Source: SIG447 sp045577075
GTDB taxonomy: Bacteria; Bacillota; Clostridia; UMGS1883; UMGS1540
DNA: 64,000 bases
NCBI GenBank assembly: GCA_045577075.1
Contig: JAZNHR010000025.1
Span: 1 to 64,000, forward strand
Direction: 5' to 3'
Shown here: positions 17,437 to 26,649 of the stretch, one piece after another
Position numbering within the stretch: the stretch's first letter is position 1
Layout: the number at the start of each line of letters is the position of its first letter
Notes under the pieces: model-generated
What the model was told of the DNA's origin: nothing
Seen by the model: only the letters and a program-made list of their open reading frames with translations
The model's database searches: none
Program-made: the position numbers and the translations under genes

Positions 17437-18952
17437 CACGCATACCTCCTTCCGCACTTGCATCGGTCATCAGCAGTCCCAGTTCTTCTTTCGTCGTTTC
17501 ACGGGCGTTTACAATGCCCGTGACTTTGCCGTGGCAAAGCACCATAATTCTGTCGCAAAGCTCCAGCATGACGTCCAAATCCTCGCAGATAAAGAGCACG
17601 CCGGTGCCTTTTTGCTTTTGTTCGTTTAAGGCATCATATATGGCATAGGAAGTGTTAATATCAAGCCCACGAACGGGGTACGCCGTAATCAGGACCTGGG
17701 GATTCGATTCAATCTCGCGGCCTAAAAGTACCTTTTGCACATTACCGCCGGACATACGGCTGACAGGCGCGTCCAGACTTGCGGCGGAGATGGAAAGTTT
17801 GTCCCAAACCGTCTTCGCCATCGTGCGTGCCGGTTTTTTCTGTACAAACGGCCCCTTGGCATCCTGATACGTTTTCAAAAGCATATTATCCGTAATCCCC
17901 ATGGAGGCGGCAAGCCCCATGCCAAGACGGTCCTCGGGGATAAAGCTCATGGAAATACCGGCTTTAAAAATTTCACGAGGCGTCATATTTTCAATATTTT
18001 TATTTTTAAACAGGATGGCACCCTCGGAGATGGGCATAAGACCTGCAATCGTTTCGCAAAGCTCACGTTGCCCGCTGCCGGCAACACCGGCTACGCCTAA
18101 GATTTCGCCGCTTTCCAGCGTCATGGATACGTCACTGAGTGCTCGAATCCCGTCCTCCGTGTCCACGGAAAGATGGTGGGTTTCAAGCAGTGTGCCCGTG
18201 TGGGTTTTCTCCGGGCGGTCAATGGAAAGCTCGACGGGTCTACCGACCATAAGCTCTGTAAGAGAGCGAATGTTTGAGGACGCCGTTTCCACCGTGGCAA
18301 CGCTTTCGCCTTTGCGAAGGACAGTTACCCTGTCGCTGATTTCCATAACCTCCCCAAGCTTGTGGGTGATAATGATAATGGCACAGCCTTCCTCGCGCAT
18401 CCGGCGCAAAATATCAAACAGACGCCGGATTTCCTGTACCGTTAAAACGGCAGTCGGCTCGTCCAGAATTAAAATATTGGCACCTCGGTATAAAACCTTT
18501 AGAATTTCCACCGTTTGCTTTTCGCCTACAGACATATTGTATACTTTTTTCTTTGGGTCAATGGAAAGCCCAAAGCGGCGGCTGATTTCTTCCACCTTAT
18601 CAAAACGGGACTTTCTGAGAAATGCCCCGGGCTCGGAGCCGAGAATAATATTGTCGGCGGCGGTATAAATATCCACCAGCTTAAAATGCTGATGAATCAT
18701 GCCGATGCCGAGGCGGTTTGCGTCCTCCGGGGCATGAATGCTTACTTTTTCACCGCCGATAAAAATTTCGCCACCATCCGGCTGGTAAATACCGGCAAGA
18801 ATGTTCATAAGCGTCGTTTTACCGCTGCCGTTTTCGCCGAGAAGGGCAAGAATTTCACCATGGTTTACCGATAAATCAATATGGTTATTGGCGAGCACCG
18901 GACCAAAAGATTTTGTGATACCGCAAAGCTTTATGGCAGGCTGTTTGTTCAC
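17426..18952 (-). CDS. Nucleoside ABC transporter ATPase with two nucleotide-binding domains
   Basis: 508 residues. Domain 1 (residues 1-240) has a full Walker A (GENGSGKTT), the signature MSVGEKQTVEI and Walker B LILDEPTAVLT. Domain 2 (about 255-500) is the degenerate type usual in sugar and nucleoside importers: the P-loop position reads GVAGSGQREL, the signature is RMSGGNVQKVLLGRE, and Walker B is LITAYPVRGLD. The family is that of NupO, RbsA-like ATPases. It is separated from the binding-protein gene by two stable hairpins. Confidence 0.93.
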   Translation of the reverse strand: MNKQPAIKLCGITKSFGPVLANNHIDLSVNHGEILALLGENGSGKTTLMNILAGIYQPDGGEIFIGGEKVSIHAPEDANRLGIGMIHQHFKLVDIYTAADNIILGSEPGAFLRKSRFDKVEEISRRFGLSIDPKKKVYNMSVGEKQTVEILKVLYRGANILILDEPTAVLTVQEIRRLFDILRRMREEGCAIIIITHKLGEVMEISDRVTVLRKGESVATVETASSNIRSLTELMVGRPVELSIDRPEKTHTGTLLETHHLSVDTEDGIRALSDVSMTLESGEILGVAGVAGSGQRELCETIAGLMPISEGAILFKNKNIENMTPREIFKAGISMSFIPEDRLGMGLAASMGITDNMLLKTYQDAKGPFVQKKPARTMAKTVWDKLSISAASLDAPVSRMSGGNVQKVLLGREIESNPQVLITAYPVRGLDINTSYAIYDALNEQKQKGTGVLFICEDLDVMLELCDRIMVLCHGKVTGIVNARETTKEELGLLMTDASAEGGMRDAE

Positions 18953-18989
18953 GGGATAACCATTCCTTTCTTTGGTGTAACTTTCTGTT

Positions 18990-19059
18990 CCTTATAAGAA
19001 GACAGCAAAAAGGGGTGCTGTCCTCTTATAAGGAGAGCGACCTTTTTTGGCCGCTCTCC
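18990..19059 (-). terminator. Two consecutive hairpins between the binding protein and the ATPase
   Basis: One hairpin pairs 18990-19006 with 19017-19033 (17-nt arms, one mismatch). The other pairs 19032-19042 with 19049-19059 (11-nt arms, one mismatch). They occupy the 128-bp gap downstream of the lipoprotein gene. They may stabilise the lipoprotein message and partly stop transcription, giving excess binding protein. Confidence 0.75.
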
Positions 19060-19080
19060 GAAAGACTCACTTTGGGAGTC

Positions 19081-20232
19081 TTATTCTACAACGTTTGCAA
19101 AGTACCAGTTAATGCCGCCTGTGATGGTTGCATCATCGAGTACTGCGCCGCCGGCAGGAACGATCACGTTGCCCTTGTTGTCAACGAGTTCCTTTTCTAC
19201 GAGGGCGCCGTCCACGATTGCTTTGCCTTCGAACACCTTAAATTCGCCGGACAGAATCTTAGCCTGTGCAGCTTCAATGGCTTCCTTAGTGCCTTCTGCG
19301 CAGTTGTCGGACAGGGGAGAGAGGGCAATGAGGCCATCGCTCATGCTGCCGAAGTAATTTGCATTAGACCACTTGCCTTCCATGGCTTCTTTTGCAGCCT
19401 TGGTGTAGTATACGCCCCAGTTCCAAACGGGAGCAACTAGGTGTGCACCGGGTGCATCCTTGGTCATGTCAGAGTTGTAGCCACAGCCCCAAACGCCGCG
19501 TTCTTCTGCCGCAACCTGGGGAGCTGTTGTGTCACAGTGCTGGCCGAGAACGTCACAGCCCATGTCGAGAAGGGCTTCTGCCGCTTTCTTTTCAAGGTCA
19601 GGGCTAAACCAGCTGTTGGTAACGCGAACGTAAATCTTTGCATCGGGATTTACAGAAGCAACACCCATTGCAAAGGCGTTGATACCGCCGGTAACTTCTG
19701 CGTTTTCTTTGCCCATAGCGGCAACGTAGCCGATTTTGTTGGACTTGGTCTTAAGACCTGCGGCGATACCGGTGAGGTATCTGGCTTCGTAAATACGGCC
19801 GAAGTAGTTATTCATGTTGGTGTCGTTCGACTTGTAGCCTGTGCCGTGGGAGAAAATGATGTCCGGATATTCCTTTGCCATTTCTTCCATGGTGTTCATG
19901 TAGTTAAAGCTTGTACCAAAGATAATGGAGCAGCCTTCGTCGATACATTCTTCAATGGCAATCTTGGTTGCCTGCACGTCTGTGTCATCAATATTGACCT
20001 TGCGGATAATCTGGTCATCGGAAAGACCGAGATTGTCGCGCATGGCAATGATGCCCTGTTCGTGTGCATAGGTGTAACCTGCGCCTTCAGCCGGGTCGCT
20101 GATGTGGATAACGCCGATTTTGAAGTCAGCGTTTGCGGCGCCACCCTGGGGTGCGGGGGTCTTGGTGCACGCTGTGAAGGTAAACACGAGCGCCAGTGCC
20201 AAAAGGATTGCCAAAAGTTTTGCGTGTTTCAT
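19081..20232 (-). CDS. BMP family substrate-binding lipoprotein (nucleoside importer)
   Basis: 383 residues from the ATG at 20232, which has AAGGAGG upstream; the frame is open farther left without a start. Lipobox FTAC with Cys22. The mature protein shows the PnrA/TmpC/Bmp pattern: FKIGVIHISDPAEGAGYTYA, a SIIFGTSFNYMNTMEEMA segment and GYVAAMGKENAEVTGGINAF. PnrA-like proteins bind purine nucleosides. The genes on both sides (xpt, permeases) support a purine role. Confidence 0.93.
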   Translation of the reverse strand: MKHAKLLAILLALALVFTFTACTKTPAPQGGAANADFKIGVIHISDPAEGAGYTYAHEQGIIAMRDNLGLSDDQIIRKVNIDDTDVQATKIAIEECIDEGCSIIFGTSFNYMNTMEEMAKEYPDIIFSHGTGYKSNDTNMNNYFGRIYEARYLTGIAAGLKTKSNKIGYVAAMGKENAEVTGGINAFAMGVASVNPDAKIYVRVTNSWFSPDLEKKAAEALLDMGCDVLGQHCDTTAPQVAAEERGVWGCGYNSDMTKDAPGAHLVAPVWNWGVYYTKAAKEAMEGKWSNANYFGSMSDGLIALSPLSDNCAEGTKEAIEAAQAKILSGEFKVFEGKAIVDGALVEKELVDNKGNVIVPAGGAVLDDATITGGINWYFANVVE

Positions 20233-20299
20233 TTTGTTTTCCTCCTTAATTTTACGCTTTTGCGTTTTATAAACACGGCTAGAAAACCGTATTTTACAC

Positions 20300-20872
20300 T
20301 TAGGCAAAGGATATGCTGCCGTCATCGCCCATAGAAGAAACAATGGCAAGAGATTCTACGCGAAGCCCCGTATCACGGACGATTTTGCCGCCGGACTGAA
20401 AGCCCTTTTCCACCGCAATGCCGGCACCGACGAGGGTAGCCCCTGCATCCCGTACAAGGGAAGCAAGCCCTAAAAGCGCGCTGCCGTTTGCCAGGAAATC
20501 GTCAATCAAAAGGACGCGGTCTTCCTTATGTAAAAACTCCTTGGAAACAATAATATCGTAAACGCGGCCGTGGGTAAAGGATTCCACGCGGCTTGTATAT
20601 ACGTCCCCTGCAATGTTTTTGGTTTGCGTTTTTTTGGCAAACACCACCGGCACGTTAAAATACATGGCCGCAAGGCACGCAATGCCGATGCCGGAGGCTT
20701 CAATAGTCAGGATTTTTGTAACGTTTGCCCCCTCGAAACGGCGGCGAAACTCCTTGCCCATTTCACAAAACAGGTTTACATCCATCTGGTGATTTAAAAA
20801 GCTGTCAACCTTCAAGACGTTGCCCGGAAACACCTTGCCGTCCTTTATAATTCTGTCTTTCAGTAATTGCAT
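20300..20872 (-). CDS. xpt: Xanthine phosphoribosyltransferase
   Basis: 190 residues from the ATG at 20872, 11 nt behind GGAGG; the TTG codons farther left overlap that site. The PRPP-binding motif is VLLIDDFLANGSAL, and the N-terminal MQLLKDRIIKDGKV and TIEASGIGIA segments match the Xpt/PurR-related family of about 190 residues. Salvages xanthine to XMP. It lies directly upstream of the nucleoside importer. The 96-bp upstream gap is too short and lacks the features of a purine riboswitch. Confidence 0.93.
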   Translation of the reverse strand: MQLLKDRIIKDGKVFPGNVLKVDSFLNHQMDVNLFCEMGKEFRRRFEGANVTKILTIEASGIGIACLAAMYFNVPVVFAKKTQTKNIAGDVYTSRVESFTHGRVYDIIVSKEFLHKEDRVLLIDDFLANGSALLGLASLVRDAGATLVGAGIAVEKGFQSGGKIVRDTGLRVESLAIVSSMGDDGSISFA

Positions 20873-20968
20873 AAAAACCAAGGCCTCCAATTTAGCAGGA
20901 AAAGTATAGTCATATTTTACATGAAATCGACAAAAAAAGCAAGTTTTTTACAAATTTTATTCATATTT

Positions 20969-22345
20969 TTACCGGTTGACCCAGTTTAAAATTAAGTCTT
21001 TCGCTAAGGGTGCACAGGCAGAGCCCGTAGTCCCGGCGTTTTCGAGCACGATGGCAAGGGCAATTTGCGGATTTTCTGCCGGGGCGTAGGCAACAAACCA
21101 GGCGTGGTCCTTTTGCCCTTCGATTTCTGCAGTACCCGTTTTTGCGGCAACGGACATGCCGCTAATGCGCACGCCTTGCCCCGTGCCTTCCTCCACGCAA
21201 GCCTCCATCATTGCACCTACTTTTTGCGCCGCGGTCGAAGAGATGGCGCGTTGCCAAATGCGGGCGTCTTTTTGATAAACCGTTTCCCCGTCCTTTTCGG
21301 CATACTTTACAACATATGGCTCCATCATCACGCCGTCATTTGCGATGGCGGCGGCAATCATTGCCATATGGAGAGGTGACGTGGTGGTTTGCCCCTGTCC
21401 GTACCCCACGGCTGCGACCTCTGTTCTTTCCGGCGAGCCGAGGAGGGTCGTACTTTCCCGAACAGGAATATCAAAGGGAATCTCCCCGTTAAAGCCAAAG
21501 TTTTCGGCGGTCTCTCTAAGCTTTTGGGCGCCCAGCATATCCGCGATGTGGGCAAAATACGTATTGGAGGATTTGGCAAACGCCGTTTCCATATCCAGTT
21601 CGCCGTAAGTTTTTTTATTATAGTTATAAATGGGCTGCCCGTCAATATAAAGGGGCTTAGTATCGTCGTATTCCGTGCCCTCGAGGCCGTTTTCCACTGC
21701 CGCCGCGGCAGTAATGATTTTAAACACCGAGCCGGGCACATAGTTCCACTGGGTGGCACGGGGGTAAAAGAGACCCGAAATTTCAGAAAGCTTTTCATAA
21801 TCCTCGGAAAGGGTGTTGGGGTTAAACGAGGGGTTTGACACCATGCAGAGGACTTCTCCCGTCACAGGGTCAAGGGCTACCACGGACCCCTTCCTGCCGC
21901 CGAGCTTTTCTGCCGCTAGCTTTTGCAGTTCGTGGTCAATGGTTAAATGCAAATCCGAGCCTTCCGTATCCTCCGCGCCTAAAAGCGTCTGTACAAAGTC
22001 CGCCTGCCCACCGCCGAGGATATACTCGTTAAAGCTTGCCTCCAGAAGGGAACGCTGATACTGTGGATGGCTGTAGCCGATAAGCTGTGCATACAGACTG
22101 TCATAGTGATGGATACGGGTTTGTCCACCTGCATGCATTTCACTTTCCACAAGGCAGGTACCCGTGCGGTCATAAATACTGCCGCGTTTTACGGTTTGTT
22201 CCCGTGCATAGGTACGGGGATTACCGCTTGCATTGGCAAGGTCATGACTCTTGAAAATCTGAAAATATGTAAAGTAGAGCACAACGCCGGAAAATAAAAT
22301 CAGCATTGCCATTAAAACATACACGGCTTTTTTATTAAATGTCAT
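20969..22345 (-). CDS. Penicillin-binding protein 2 (FtsI/PbpA type transpeptidase)
   Basis: 458 residues from the ATG at 22345, which overlaps ftsW by 11 nt and has GGAGG upstream. One N-terminal membrane anchor, a dimerisation domain, then the transpeptidase domain with the serine motif in PGSVFKI, the SSN motif in KSSNTYF and the KTG motif in AAKTGTAEI. It is the short PbpA type found with FHA and FtsW/RodA proteins. It makes peptidoglycan cross-links together with the SEDS protein encoded just upstream. Confidence 0.94.
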   Translation of the reverse strand: MTFNKKAVYVLMAMLILFSGVVLYFTYFQIFKSHDLANASGNPRTYAREQTVKRGSIYDRTGTCLVESEMHAGGQTRIHHYDSLYAQLIGYSHPQYQRSLLEASFNEYILGGGQADFVQTLLGAEDTEGSDLHLTIDHELQKLAAEKLGGRKGSVVALDPVTGEVLCMVSNPSFNPNTLSEDYEKLSEISGLFYPRATQWNYVPGSVFKIITAAAAVENGLEGTEYDDTKPLYIDGQPIYNYNKKTYGELDMETAFAKSSNTYFAHIADMLGAQKLRETAENFGFNGEIPFDIPVRESTTLLGSPERTEVAAVGYGQGQTTTSPLHMAMIAAAIANDGVMMEPYVVKYAEKDGETVYQKDARIWQRAISSTAAQKVGAMMEACVEEGTGQGVRISGMSVAAKTGTAEIEGQKDHAWFVAYAPAENPQIALAIVLENAGTTGSACAPLAKDLILNWVNR

Positions 22346-23642
22346 CGGAAATATCCTCCGTTCTTGCGGAAATTGCCTGCAAAATTGCAAGGGAAGCAAA
22401 GGAGGTGGCAAGAGAGCTGCCGCCGGCACTCATAAAGGGCAGGGTGATACCGGTTAGAGGAATCAGCTTCGTTACGCCGCCGATAATAATGAGCGCCTGA
22501 AAACCGAACATTACGCTTATCCCGAGGGCCACGGCTTTATAAAACGGCGTTTTTACCATGAGGGAAATTTTAATGCCGCGGTAAACGAGCATAAAGAAAA
22601 GGAACACCACCGCCGCACCGCCCAGCATACCGAGCTCCTCGTAGATGGCGGAGAAAATAAAGTCACTTTTTACTACCGGAACGCGCCAGGGCTGTCCCTG
22701 CCCAATGCCGGTGCCGGAAAAGCCGCCTGCACTCATGGCGTAAAGGGACTGGGCAATTTGATACCCCAGGTCATTTGTGCCCGTAAAAGGGTCACGCCAG
22801 ATGGCAACGCGCTCCTGTATATGGGACATAAACTTATACCCCAAAAGGCCGCCGCCGCACGCCAAAACGGCGTTGATAAGCAAAAAGTAATATTTTGAGT
22901 CCATGACAAACTGCAAAACGAAATAAATCAGGAAATACAAAACGGCAGAGCCCCATTCGCGCTGGAGCACCAAAAAACCGAGATGCATGTAAGCATACGC
23001 CATAATGAGAATTTGGCGGCCGGTATGGGAATTATATAGGCGCATGACAAACTGCGCCGGACGCAGAAGAAACGGCACCCGTTTTCTCAAAAAGGCAAAA
23101 AGGGCGTCATGGGGGCGGTCGTAAGGTGCAGTAAAGAGCGCCGCAAGCCCCAAAATAAACAAAATTTTGATCGGCTCTGAGGGTTGTATACTAATGGGAC
23201 CGAGGCTCAGCCAGTTTTTTGCGCCATTTACACGGCTCCCAAGGAGTAATGTGGCCATAAATAGGAAAAAAGCAAGCAGTGCATAGGCGGGAAAAAACTT
23301 TGGCCATGCCTTTATGCGCCGAAATAGGAGATAGATGATATAAAAGCCTGTCATACCCACATAAAACCAGGTAATTTGTGTGATTGCCTGGGAAGGGTCA
23401 AGACGGAACAGCATGACGATACCCACCGTCAAAAGGGCGGAGACAATTAAAAACAGATACTGGTCGCCCATGGAAAAAAAGACAATAAGCAAATAGGACA
23501 CAAGCACAATCGCCAAAAGGGCAAGGGAATAGTAAAGTCCCGTCACATCCACGGCATTGCCGGTGAAAAAGAGAATGCCAAACCCTAAAAGGTTTATAAG
23601 AATAACCAGAAAAAGAGGGGTAAGCTTTCGGAAATTACGCAT
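22335..23642 (-). CDS. SEDS family peptidoglycan polymerase (FtsW/RodA/SpoVE)
   Basis: 435 residues with about ten to twelve membrane segments. Family phrases are NWLSLGPISIQPSEPIKI, a GIGQGQPWRVPVVKSDFIF stretch (partial) and the C-terminal LPFMSAGGSSL. Polymerises lipid II glycan strands. It overlaps the FHA gene by 8 nt and the PBP gene by 11 nt, so the three are one operon. Division, elongation or sporulation cannot be told apart from sequence alone. Confidence 0.94.
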   Translation of the reverse strand: MRNFRKLTPLFLVILINLLGFGILFFTGNAVDVTGLYYSLALLAIVLVSYLLIVFFSMGDQYLFLIVSALLTVGIVMLFRLDPSQAITQITWFYVGMTGFYIIYLLFRRIKAWPKFFPAYALLAFFLFMATLLLGSRVNGAKNWLSLGPISIQPSEPIKILFILGLAALFTAPYDRPHDALFAFLRKRVPFLLRPAQFVMRLYNSHTGRQILIMAYAYMHLGFLVLQREWGSAVLYFLIYFVLQFVMDSKYYFLLINAVLACGGGLLGYKFMSHIQERVAIWRDPFTGTNDLGYQIAQSLYAMSAGGFSGTGIGQGQPWRVPVVKSDFIFSAIYEELGMLGGAAVVFLFFMLVYRGIKISLMVKTPFYKAVALGISVMFGFQALIIIGGVTKLIPLTGITLPFMSAGGSSLATSFASLAILQAISARTEDISDDI

Positions 23643-24093
23643 CGCCCATGTCCTCCGTTACAAAAATAAAAGAAAGCTGCCCAAGGTCAATTTTGTCACC
23701 ACTGAGAAGCTCAATAGGGTCGCCCTGGGCACGCTTGCCGTTTAAAAACGTACCGTTTGTACTGCCCAGGTCCTGCAGATAGCAAGCCCCTTCACGCCAG
23801 ATAAAGGCGGCATGCCGCTGGGATAAAAACGGGTCATCAATGGGAATTTCGCATCTTGTACCGCGTCCCAAAACGGAGTCTTTTAAAACCGGATAGTTTT
23901 CCTCTACGGGAAAGTCCAGTGTGTGGCGCAGATTTAAAAGCTTTATGTATGTGTGGGCGGCAATGTCGCTGTTTTTTCGGCGGCGCATTACCTCAATATC
24001 CCGGGAGACCATTTGTATAATTTTAATCATGAATAAATAAACTGCCAGCACAAAAACGTAAGAAAGCAGTTTTGCAATCAGTGAAAAAGGCAT
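23635..24093 (-). CDS. Membrane-anchored FHA domain protein
   Basis: 152 residues: one N-terminal membrane segment (about 5-28), a basic linker, and a C-terminal FHA domain (about 68-148) with the GRGTRCEIPIDDPFLSQRHA and LGSTNGTFLNG motifs that bind phosphothreonine. FHA-SEDS-PBP clusters are known in Actinobacteria and Clostridia and suggest control by Ser/Thr kinases. No such kinase lies in the window. Confidence 0.92.
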   Translation of the reverse strand: MPFSLIAKLLSYVFVLAVYLFMIKIIQMVSRDIEVMRRRKNSDIAAHTYIKLLNLRHTLDFPVEENYPVLKDSVLGRGTRCEIPIDDPFLSQRHAAFIWREGACYLQDLGSTNGTFLNGKRAQGDPIELLSGDKIDLGQLSFIFVTEDMGDA

Positions 24094-24122
24094 CGTGTTC
24101 TCCTTTCCTTTTTAATATCCAT

Positions 24123-24151
24123 ATTGTACCATACGAGAGGAGAAAATGCAA
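24123..24151 (-). promoter_or_regulatory. Promoter of the FHA-FtsW-PBP operon
   Basis: On the minus strand TTGCAT (24146-24151) and TACAAT (24123-24128) are 17 bp apart, 30 bp before the FHA gene. Confidence 0.75.
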
Positions 24152-24190
24152 CTTTTTTTCCGTTCGCCGCAGTTTATGGAAAAATCATCT

Positions 24191-24219
24191 TGACAAGGCG
24201 AAAAAATTTGCGTACAATA
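24191..24219 (+). promoter_or_regulatory. Promoter of the DUF4432-lrp operon
   Basis: TTGACA (24191-24196) and TACAAT (24214-24219) are 17 bp apart, 40 bp before the start at 24259. Confidence 0.88.
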
Positions 24220-24258
24220 AAGGAGGCTAAAGAAAAAATACGGAAAAGGAGAGAAAGT

Positions 24259-25350
24259 ATGGCAACATTTTATTTAGACAAAGCAAATTTTACAGATGCG
24301 GAAAAGCAGATTATTTCCCATGGAGACATTCGCGTCAGCACGTTTCGGTATTCTACCGGCACCGCAGCGCTCAAAGTAGAAAATAAGCGTGGTTATTTTA
24401 CCGTTTTGCCGTTTTGGGGGCATCAAATTTGGCGTGCAAACTTTGACGGCATTGATTTGCATATGGATACAGGCCTTGCGGAGCCTACGGAAGTGGAGCA
24501 GTTCCTCGAGTCCTATGGTTGCTTCGTGATGCATTCGGGCCTTTCGGGCGTAGGCGCACCGGGGCCGGAGGATAGTCACAAGCCCCACGGCGACCTGCCT
24601 GTTGCAGCCTTCAAAGAGCCGAGAGTAGAATGCGGAGAGGATGAAGGCGGCCGCTATGTAAAGGTTCTTGCTACTTTCCATAAATATAAAACATATTCCG
24701 ATAACTATAAATTTACTTCCGGCTATAAGCTGTACGAAAATGGTGCTGTGATTGCGTCTTCCGTAAAAATCGAAAACCTTCGCAAGAGACCTATGGAATA
24801 CGCCTATCTTTGCCATATAAACTTCATGCCCTTTGACGGGGCAAAGCTTTATTGCACCGCCCCTTGCGATAAGGACCATCTGGAGGTCTTTAAAGCAATT
24901 CCGGCGTCCATGCCCGAAAAGGATGCCAGGGCACTTTCCGATTATATGGATAAAATGCAAAACACCCCCGAGGTGCATTACACCGTGGACTCCAAAACCC
25001 AGATGTATGACCCGGAAATTGTTGCCAGAATTGATTATCTGGCAGATGAAGAAGGCTATGCCCACACCATGCAAAAACGCACGGACGGCTATGCCTGCTA
25101 TGTTAAGCACCCTGTAGAGCCATTAAATAACAGCCTGCGCTGGATTTCCCGTACCCAGGATGAAGAGGCCATGGGTATGGTACTGCCTGCAACCGCTGAC
25201 AATAAGGGGTATACCTACGCGAAAAAAGCAGGAAAAATCCGCACCATCGAAGGCGAGGGCACGCTGGAATTTACGATTTCCTTTGGTCTTTTAGTGCCTG
25301 GGGAAGCAGATGCAATGCAAAAGAAAATTGAGAAGGTGCTTACAAAATGA
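24259..25350 (+). CDS. DUF4432 family protein (aldose 1-epimerase-like fold)
   Basis: 364 residues from the ATG at 24259 with AAGGAGAG upstream. Segments such as LPFWGHQIWRANFDG, DLHMDTGLAEPTEVEQFLES and the YLCHINFMPFDGA stretch are typical of DUF4432, which has the beta-sandwich fold of galactose mutarotase. The histidines in GHQIW and LCHINF are candidates for sugar binding. The substrate is unknown. The next gene, an Lrp-type regulator, overlaps by 4 nt. Confidence 0.88.
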   Translation: MATFYLDKANFTDAEKQIISHGDIRVSTFRYSTGTAALKVENKRGYFTVLPFWGHQIWRANFDGIDLHMDTGLAEPTEVEQFLESYGCFVMHSGLSGVGAPGPEDSHKPHGDLPVAAFKEPRVECGEDEGGRYVKVLATFHKYKTYSDNYKFTSGYKLYENGAVIASSVKIENLRKRPMEYAYLCHINFMPFDGAKLYCTAPCDKDHLEVFKAIPASMPEKDARALSDYMDKMQNTPEVHYTVDSKTQMYDPEIVARIDYLADEEGYAHTMQKRTDGYACYVKHPVEPLNNSLRWISRTQDEEAMGMVLPATADNKGYTYAKKAGKIRTIEGEGTLEFTISFGLLVPGEADAMQKKIEKVLTK

Positions 25351-25796
25351 TAGACGCCATTGACTATAAAATTTTGCATTGTTTAAAGAAAAATGCAAGA
25401 CAGAAAGCGTCGGTAATCAGTAATGAAATTAACCTTTCCGTCTCAGCCGTTTTAGAGCGCATCCGCAAGATGGAGAAAAGTGGTATTATCGAAGGATATA
25501 CCGTGACGCTGGACCAAAAAAAGCTTGGGAATGATATGACGGCGCTTATGGAGGTAAGTCTTGAACACCCACGGCACTATGACTCGTTTACGTCCATGAT
25601 TCGGGCACATGAAAACATTATTTCCTGTGACTATTTAACCGGGGACTTTGATTTTATGCTGAAAATTTTGACGGATAGCTCCGAAAGTCTGGAGGCCATC
25701 CACCGCCAGGTCAAAAGCCTGGCAGGCGTTTCCGCCACCCGAACGCATTTTGTTTTGAAAAACGTAAAAAATGAGCAGACTGTTATTCCAAAGTAA
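25347..25796 (+). CDS. Lrp/AsnC family transcriptional regulator
   Basis: 149 residues. An N-terminal helix-turn-helix (IDAIDYKILHCLKKNARQ, then the recognition helix LSVSAVLERIRKMEKSGII) and a C-terminal RAM ligand-binding domain (MTALMEVSLEHPRHYDSF, SCDYLTGDFDFML). Co-transcribed with the DUF4432 gene, which it may regulate. Confidence 0.93.
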   Translation: MIDAIDYKILHCLKKNARQKASVISNEINLSVSAVLERIRKMEKSGIIEGYTVTLDQKKLGNDMTALMEVSLEHPRHYDSFTSMIRAHENIISCDYLTGDFDFMLKILTDSSESLEAIHRQVKSLAGVSATRTHFVLKNVKNEQTVIPK

Positions 25797-25806
25797 ATAG
25801 AACATG

Positions 25807-25846
25807 AAAACGGAGTCGTGCAATGCACGGCTCCGTTTTTGTTTTT
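25807..25846. terminator. Bidirectional terminator between lrp and tlyA
   Basis: AAAACGGAGTCGTGC pairs with GCACGGCTCCGTTTTT around an AAT loop. T-rich runs lie on both sides in the proper sense, so it can also end the minus-strand dxs-tlyA transcript. Confidence 0.9.
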
Positions 25847-25854
25847 ATATTCGT

Positions 25855-26649
25855 TTATTGCGCCTCTTCATGCGCTTTGTCCACCGTTTCCCATATAGGT
25901 GCTTCAATGCTTTCGGCGTCGGATTTTGCAAGGTGGAGAAGGTACTCTATATTTCCCTTCGGGCCTTTTACGGGCGAAAAGTCAAGACCCAACACGGAAA
26001 AGCCCGTTTCCTTCGCAAAAGCAATCACGTTTCCAATAACTTCCCGATGGGTTTCCTTATCCCGTACAACGCCCCCTTTGCCGACCTTTTCTTTCCCGGC
26101 TTCAAACTGGGGCTTTATAAGGCAAACCACCTCGCCGCCTTCGCGAAGAAGCGTATGGGCGACGGGAAGGACAAGGCGAAGGGAGATAAACGAAACGTCA
26201 ATGCTGGCAAAGTCAGGATTTTCCGGCACTTCCTTTTCCGTAACATACCGAATATTGGTGCGCTCAAGATTGACAACGCGCTCGTCGGTACGCAGGCTCC
26301 AGGCAAGCTGGCCGTACCCGACGTCAATGGCATATACTTTTTTCGCGCCGTTTTGGAGCATACAGTCCGTAAAGCCGCCGGTGGAAGCACCGATATCCAT
26401 ACAAACAGCGTTTTCCAGAGAAATGGGGAAGGACACCATGGCTTTTTCAAGCTTTAACCCGCCGCGGCTGACATAGCGGAGCGTATCCGTCCGCACCTCG
26501 ACTTTGTCGCTGTCCGCAACAGGCTGGCCCGCCTTGTCTGCTTTCTGCTCATTGATATAAACGTCCCCGGCCATAATGACGGCTTTCGCCTTCTCACGGG
26601 TCGGCACAAATCCGTTTTCCGTTAAATATACGTCCAGCCTTTGTTTCAT
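25855..26649 (-). CDS. tlyA: TlyA family rRNA (cytidine-2'-O)-methyltransferase
   Basis: 264 residues. An S4 RNA-binding domain (residues 1-60, QRLDVYLTENGFVPTREKAK) is followed by an FtsJ-like Rossmann methyltransferase with the SAM site DIGASTGGFTDCMLQNG and FASIDVSFISLRLVLP. Methylates ribosomal RNA; often called hemolysin A. The ATG overlaps the dxs stop by 4 nt. tlyA next to dxs is a conserved Firmicutes arrangement and a known part of OLE RNA neighbourhoods. Confidence 0.94.
   Translation of the reverse strand: MKQRLDVYLTENGFVPTREKAKAVIMAGDVYINEQKADKAGQPVADSDKVEVRTDTLRYVSRGGLKLEKAMVSFPISLENAVCMDIGASTGGFTDCMLQNGAKKVYAIDVGYGQLAWSLRTDERVVNLERTNIRYVTEKEVPENPDFASIDVSFISLRLVLPVAHTLLREGGEVVCLIKPQFEAGKEKVGKGGVVRDKETHREVIGNVIAFAKETGFSVLGLDFSPVKGPKGNIEYLLHLAKSDAESIEAPIWETVDKAHEEAQ

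Noticed and set aside
20873..20968. Purine riboswitch before xpt
   Set aside because: The gap is too short and lacks the two loop motifs of purine aptamers.
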